A DNA stretch of 64,000 nt from Pseudomonas sp. UYIF39 (lineage in GTDB: Bacteria; Pseudomonadota; Gammaproteobacteria; Pseudomonadales; Pseudomonadaceae). Below are positions 62,770-64,000 of this stretch, piece by piece. The DNA is taken from the NCBI RefSeq assembly GCF_029963765.1, contig NZ_JALBYU010000009.1, positions 217,511-281,510 of the forward strand, given 5' to 3'. The notes beneath the pieces were generated by a model that was given only the letters and a program-made list of their open reading frames with translations, did no database searches and had not been told where the DNA came from. Within the stretch, counting starts at the first letter, position 1; each line of letters starts with the position of its first letter. Made by a program: the position numbers and the translations under genes.

Positions 62770-62987
62770 GACTTGTCCTCCGCCTCTGCCAGCTGCCTGC
62801 GGTACTGGGTGGTGGTGATGCCGGCGTAGCCCCAGTTATCGGTGTCGACTTCTTCGATCACGATGTGGGTCAGGTGCGGGTCCTTGTTGAGGACGCGTTC
62901 CAGGGTTTCAGTGATTTCGGCGATCACCTGAGCTTTCTGCTCCGAGGTAACGCCATCGCGGGTGATGCGAACGCTTACGAAAGGCAT
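62766..62987 (-). CDS. 4-oxalocrotonate tautomerase-family protein
   Basis: A 73-residue protein with the catalytic N-terminal Pro after Met (MPFVSVRITRDGVTSEQKAQ) and HIVIEEVDTDNWGYAG. Tautomerases of this size act as hexamers on unsaturated keto acids. First gene of the leftward operon with the DsbA-like and SDR genes. Confidence 0.9.
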   Translation of the reverse strand: MPFVSVRITRDGVTSEQKAQVIAEITETLERVLNKDPHLTHIVIEEVDTDNWGYAGITTTQYRRQLAEAEDKS

Positions 62988-63206
62988 GAGGAATCTCCAG
63001 TGACCTTCTCATCGGGATGATGGGGAGGCGTTGGAGCTCAATGTAGGGAGTTAGCTGGAGGGGATAAAGGTGGGGACGGGAACATCATTAGTTACGTGGT
63101 GTAATGAGTTATGTCTCGCAGACACAATACGTCTGCATCAAAAACGATCAATCGACTAGCCTGCGTTTATCGCAAATTTTAGATAACCCAAAGGTGGGAG
63201 GCGTTC

Positions 63207-63533
63207 ATGGCAGTTCAATTTTTCGACAGCCCATTCCATGTCACGCATGACAGCGAAGTCGCTAGCAAAAAAGCGTTGAAGATGGAGCTATCGATATTCA
63301 TCACTGACTACATCAAAACCCTGGGCCTCAAACAAAGTGAGGTTGCAGCCAGGTTGAACGTGACCCAATCACGCGTCTCAGAACTCACCACTGGCAAGAT
63401 CGAGAAATTTACGATCGATGCAATGATGGACATGCTGGATAAACTCGGCTTTCGAACGACTTTTACGTTGCCATCCAACGATGCCGGGGCTATGCCTCAG
63501 ATCGTCGTCATTTCACAAGTTCACACCTGCTAG
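63207..63533 (+). CDS. Orphan XRE-type HTH protein (antitoxin-like)
   Basis: A 108-residue protein, ATG with GGGAGG upstream. HTH at residues 38-80: KTLGLKQSEVAARLNVTQSR, VSELTTGKIEKFTIDAMMDM. This HTH class accompanies RelE-like toxins as HigA antitoxin, but no toxin gene is visible upstream or downstream. Confidence 0.75.
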   Translation: MAVQFFDSPFHVTHDSEVASKKALKMELSIFITDYIKTLGLKQSEVAARLNVTQSRVSELTTGKIEKFTIDAMMDMLDKLGFRTTFTLPSNDAGAMPQIVVISQVHTC

Positions 63534-63586
63534 ACGTTGTGCGATTTTGCAGTAGGACTCAGCCCCTTCTGATGTAGTCCATCTTG

Positions 63587-63772
63587 TTACGTGTCGCTTT
63601 TTTTCACTTCCAGCGACACGTTATTAGAACGTGTCGCTGGAGACGACATAGGCGAGTCGATGCGTTCCTTCGTTAACGGCCTCTCCTCAGCGATTGGAAG
63701 CGTTTGGCTCTCATTCATTTCGCGTACCGATTCCAGCAAATCCTTTTGAAACTGATCCAATTCAATGTCCAT
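63587..63772 (-). CDS. Truncated antitoxin-like protein, HTH lost
   Basis: From the ATG at 63770-63772 (63793 also in frame) the product begins MDIELDQFQKDLLESVREMN, the head common to HigA-type HTH antitoxins, but then stops after 61 residues without the HTH. The 3' end is built from a GTGTCGCT repeat region. Probably a broken gene. Confidence 0.5.
   Translation of the reverse strand: MDIELDQFQKDLLESVREMNESQTLPIAEERPLTKERIDSPMSSPATRSNNVSLEVKKSDT
63594..63646. repeat. GTGTCGCT inverted/direct repeats
   Basis: ACGTGTCGCT, its complement AGCGACACGT, and a second ACGTGTCGCT occur within about 50 bases; one pair can form a hairpin acting as terminator for the convergent genes here. Confidence 0.5.
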
Positions 63773-63945
63773 TCCTGATATCTCCTTCAGCAAGTCGGCA
63801 AGTCCATCAGCACGCCTTTTTCAAATTATGAAAATTATGGCTGGCCAATAATTATTGCCCAGCCATAAAAATCACTAAACCTTCAAACCACGCCACCTAG
63901 CCACGATTGCGCATCCTCCCCCCTCAAGCTACCTTCAGACCGTCG

Positions 63946-64000
63946 TGTAGTGGTCAACTGATCCCGGACACGGTTTTAAGGTTTTCTTCGGTTTTTGCCG
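63946..64000. mobile_element. Possible insertion-sequence end at the right edge
   Basis: TGTAGTGGTCAACTGATCCC GGACAC resembles terminal inverted repeats of IS3-type elements in Pseudomonas. The element would lie to the right of the window, so this cannot be confirmed. Confidence 0.35.

Noticed and set aside
63207..63533. Complete toxin-antitoxin pair at the right end
   Set aside because: Only the HTH partner is visible; neither flank encodes a RelE/HigB-like toxin.

Overview
The window looks like a chromosome segment of a fluorescent-group Pseudomonas. Core genes are GC-rich, mutY is followed by the yggX gene, a histidine/arginine-type ABC operon and a GabP-type permease are present, and a REP pair of the Pseudomonas type lies at 9849-9981. 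This is inference from sequence style; no database was searched.

Layout: (1) 1-17.8 kb is chromosomal backbone: an OFA-type MFS transporter cut by the left edge, a GNAT/PanZ-like protein, AsmA, MutY, YggX, tRNA-Phe, a small periplasmic protein, a YhcG-type PDDEXK protein, an alpha/beta hydrolase, a tandem pair of paralogous small proteins, a GABA-type permease, a P-J-Q-M polar amino-acid ABC operon ending in a methyltransferase, and a zinc deaminase-fold protein. (2) 17.9-53.8 kb is a complete P2-like prophage of about 36 kb integrated in tRNA-Thr(UGU), bounded by identical 47-bp att repeats (17910-17956 and 53776-53822). Its order is that of P2: portal and terminase leftward; scaffold, capsid, small terminase, head completion, tail X, holin, lysin, spanins, R, S, V, W, J, I, fibres, FI, FII, E/E', T, U, D rightward; then a repressor/Cro switch, CII-like protein, Ogr zinc finger, a large primase/helicase, a DUF4224-type protein and a tyrosine integrase. 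(3) 53.8-61.3 kb is a second accessory island of about 7.5 kb flanked by 56-bp direct repeats made of the tRNA-Thr 3' tip plus its terminator hairpin. It carries a hydroxypyruvate-isomerase-like enzyme, an Asp/Glu-racemase-family protein, a GntR regulator, a membrane PQQ dehydrogenase, a TauE-like exporter, a TauD-like dioxygenase and a dead IS66 transposase fragment. (4) 61.3-64 kb returns to backbone: an SDR/DsbA-like/tautomerase operon, an orphan HTH protein, a truncated antitoxin-like gene and a probable IS end.

The most interesting cargo is in the prophage. A three-gene AT-rich module (23125-25093) encodes a STAS-like plus GHKL-ATPase fusion, a stand-alone STAS-like DUF4325 protein and a membrane-anchored helical protein. 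It sits between the early anti-repressor block and the packaging genes, the usual place for lysogenic-conversion or defence cargo, and looks like a partner-switching system of unknown output. A second two-gene cargo (18152-19098) sits between attL and a 43-nt fragment of tRNA-Gly(CCC). A C4-like antisense RNA (20171-20245) precedes an SD-sequestering hairpin and the antirepressor region. Late genes show three identical-geometry TGT-N13-ACA dyads, plausibly the Ogr operators, and the P2 E/E' slippery heptamer is preserved.
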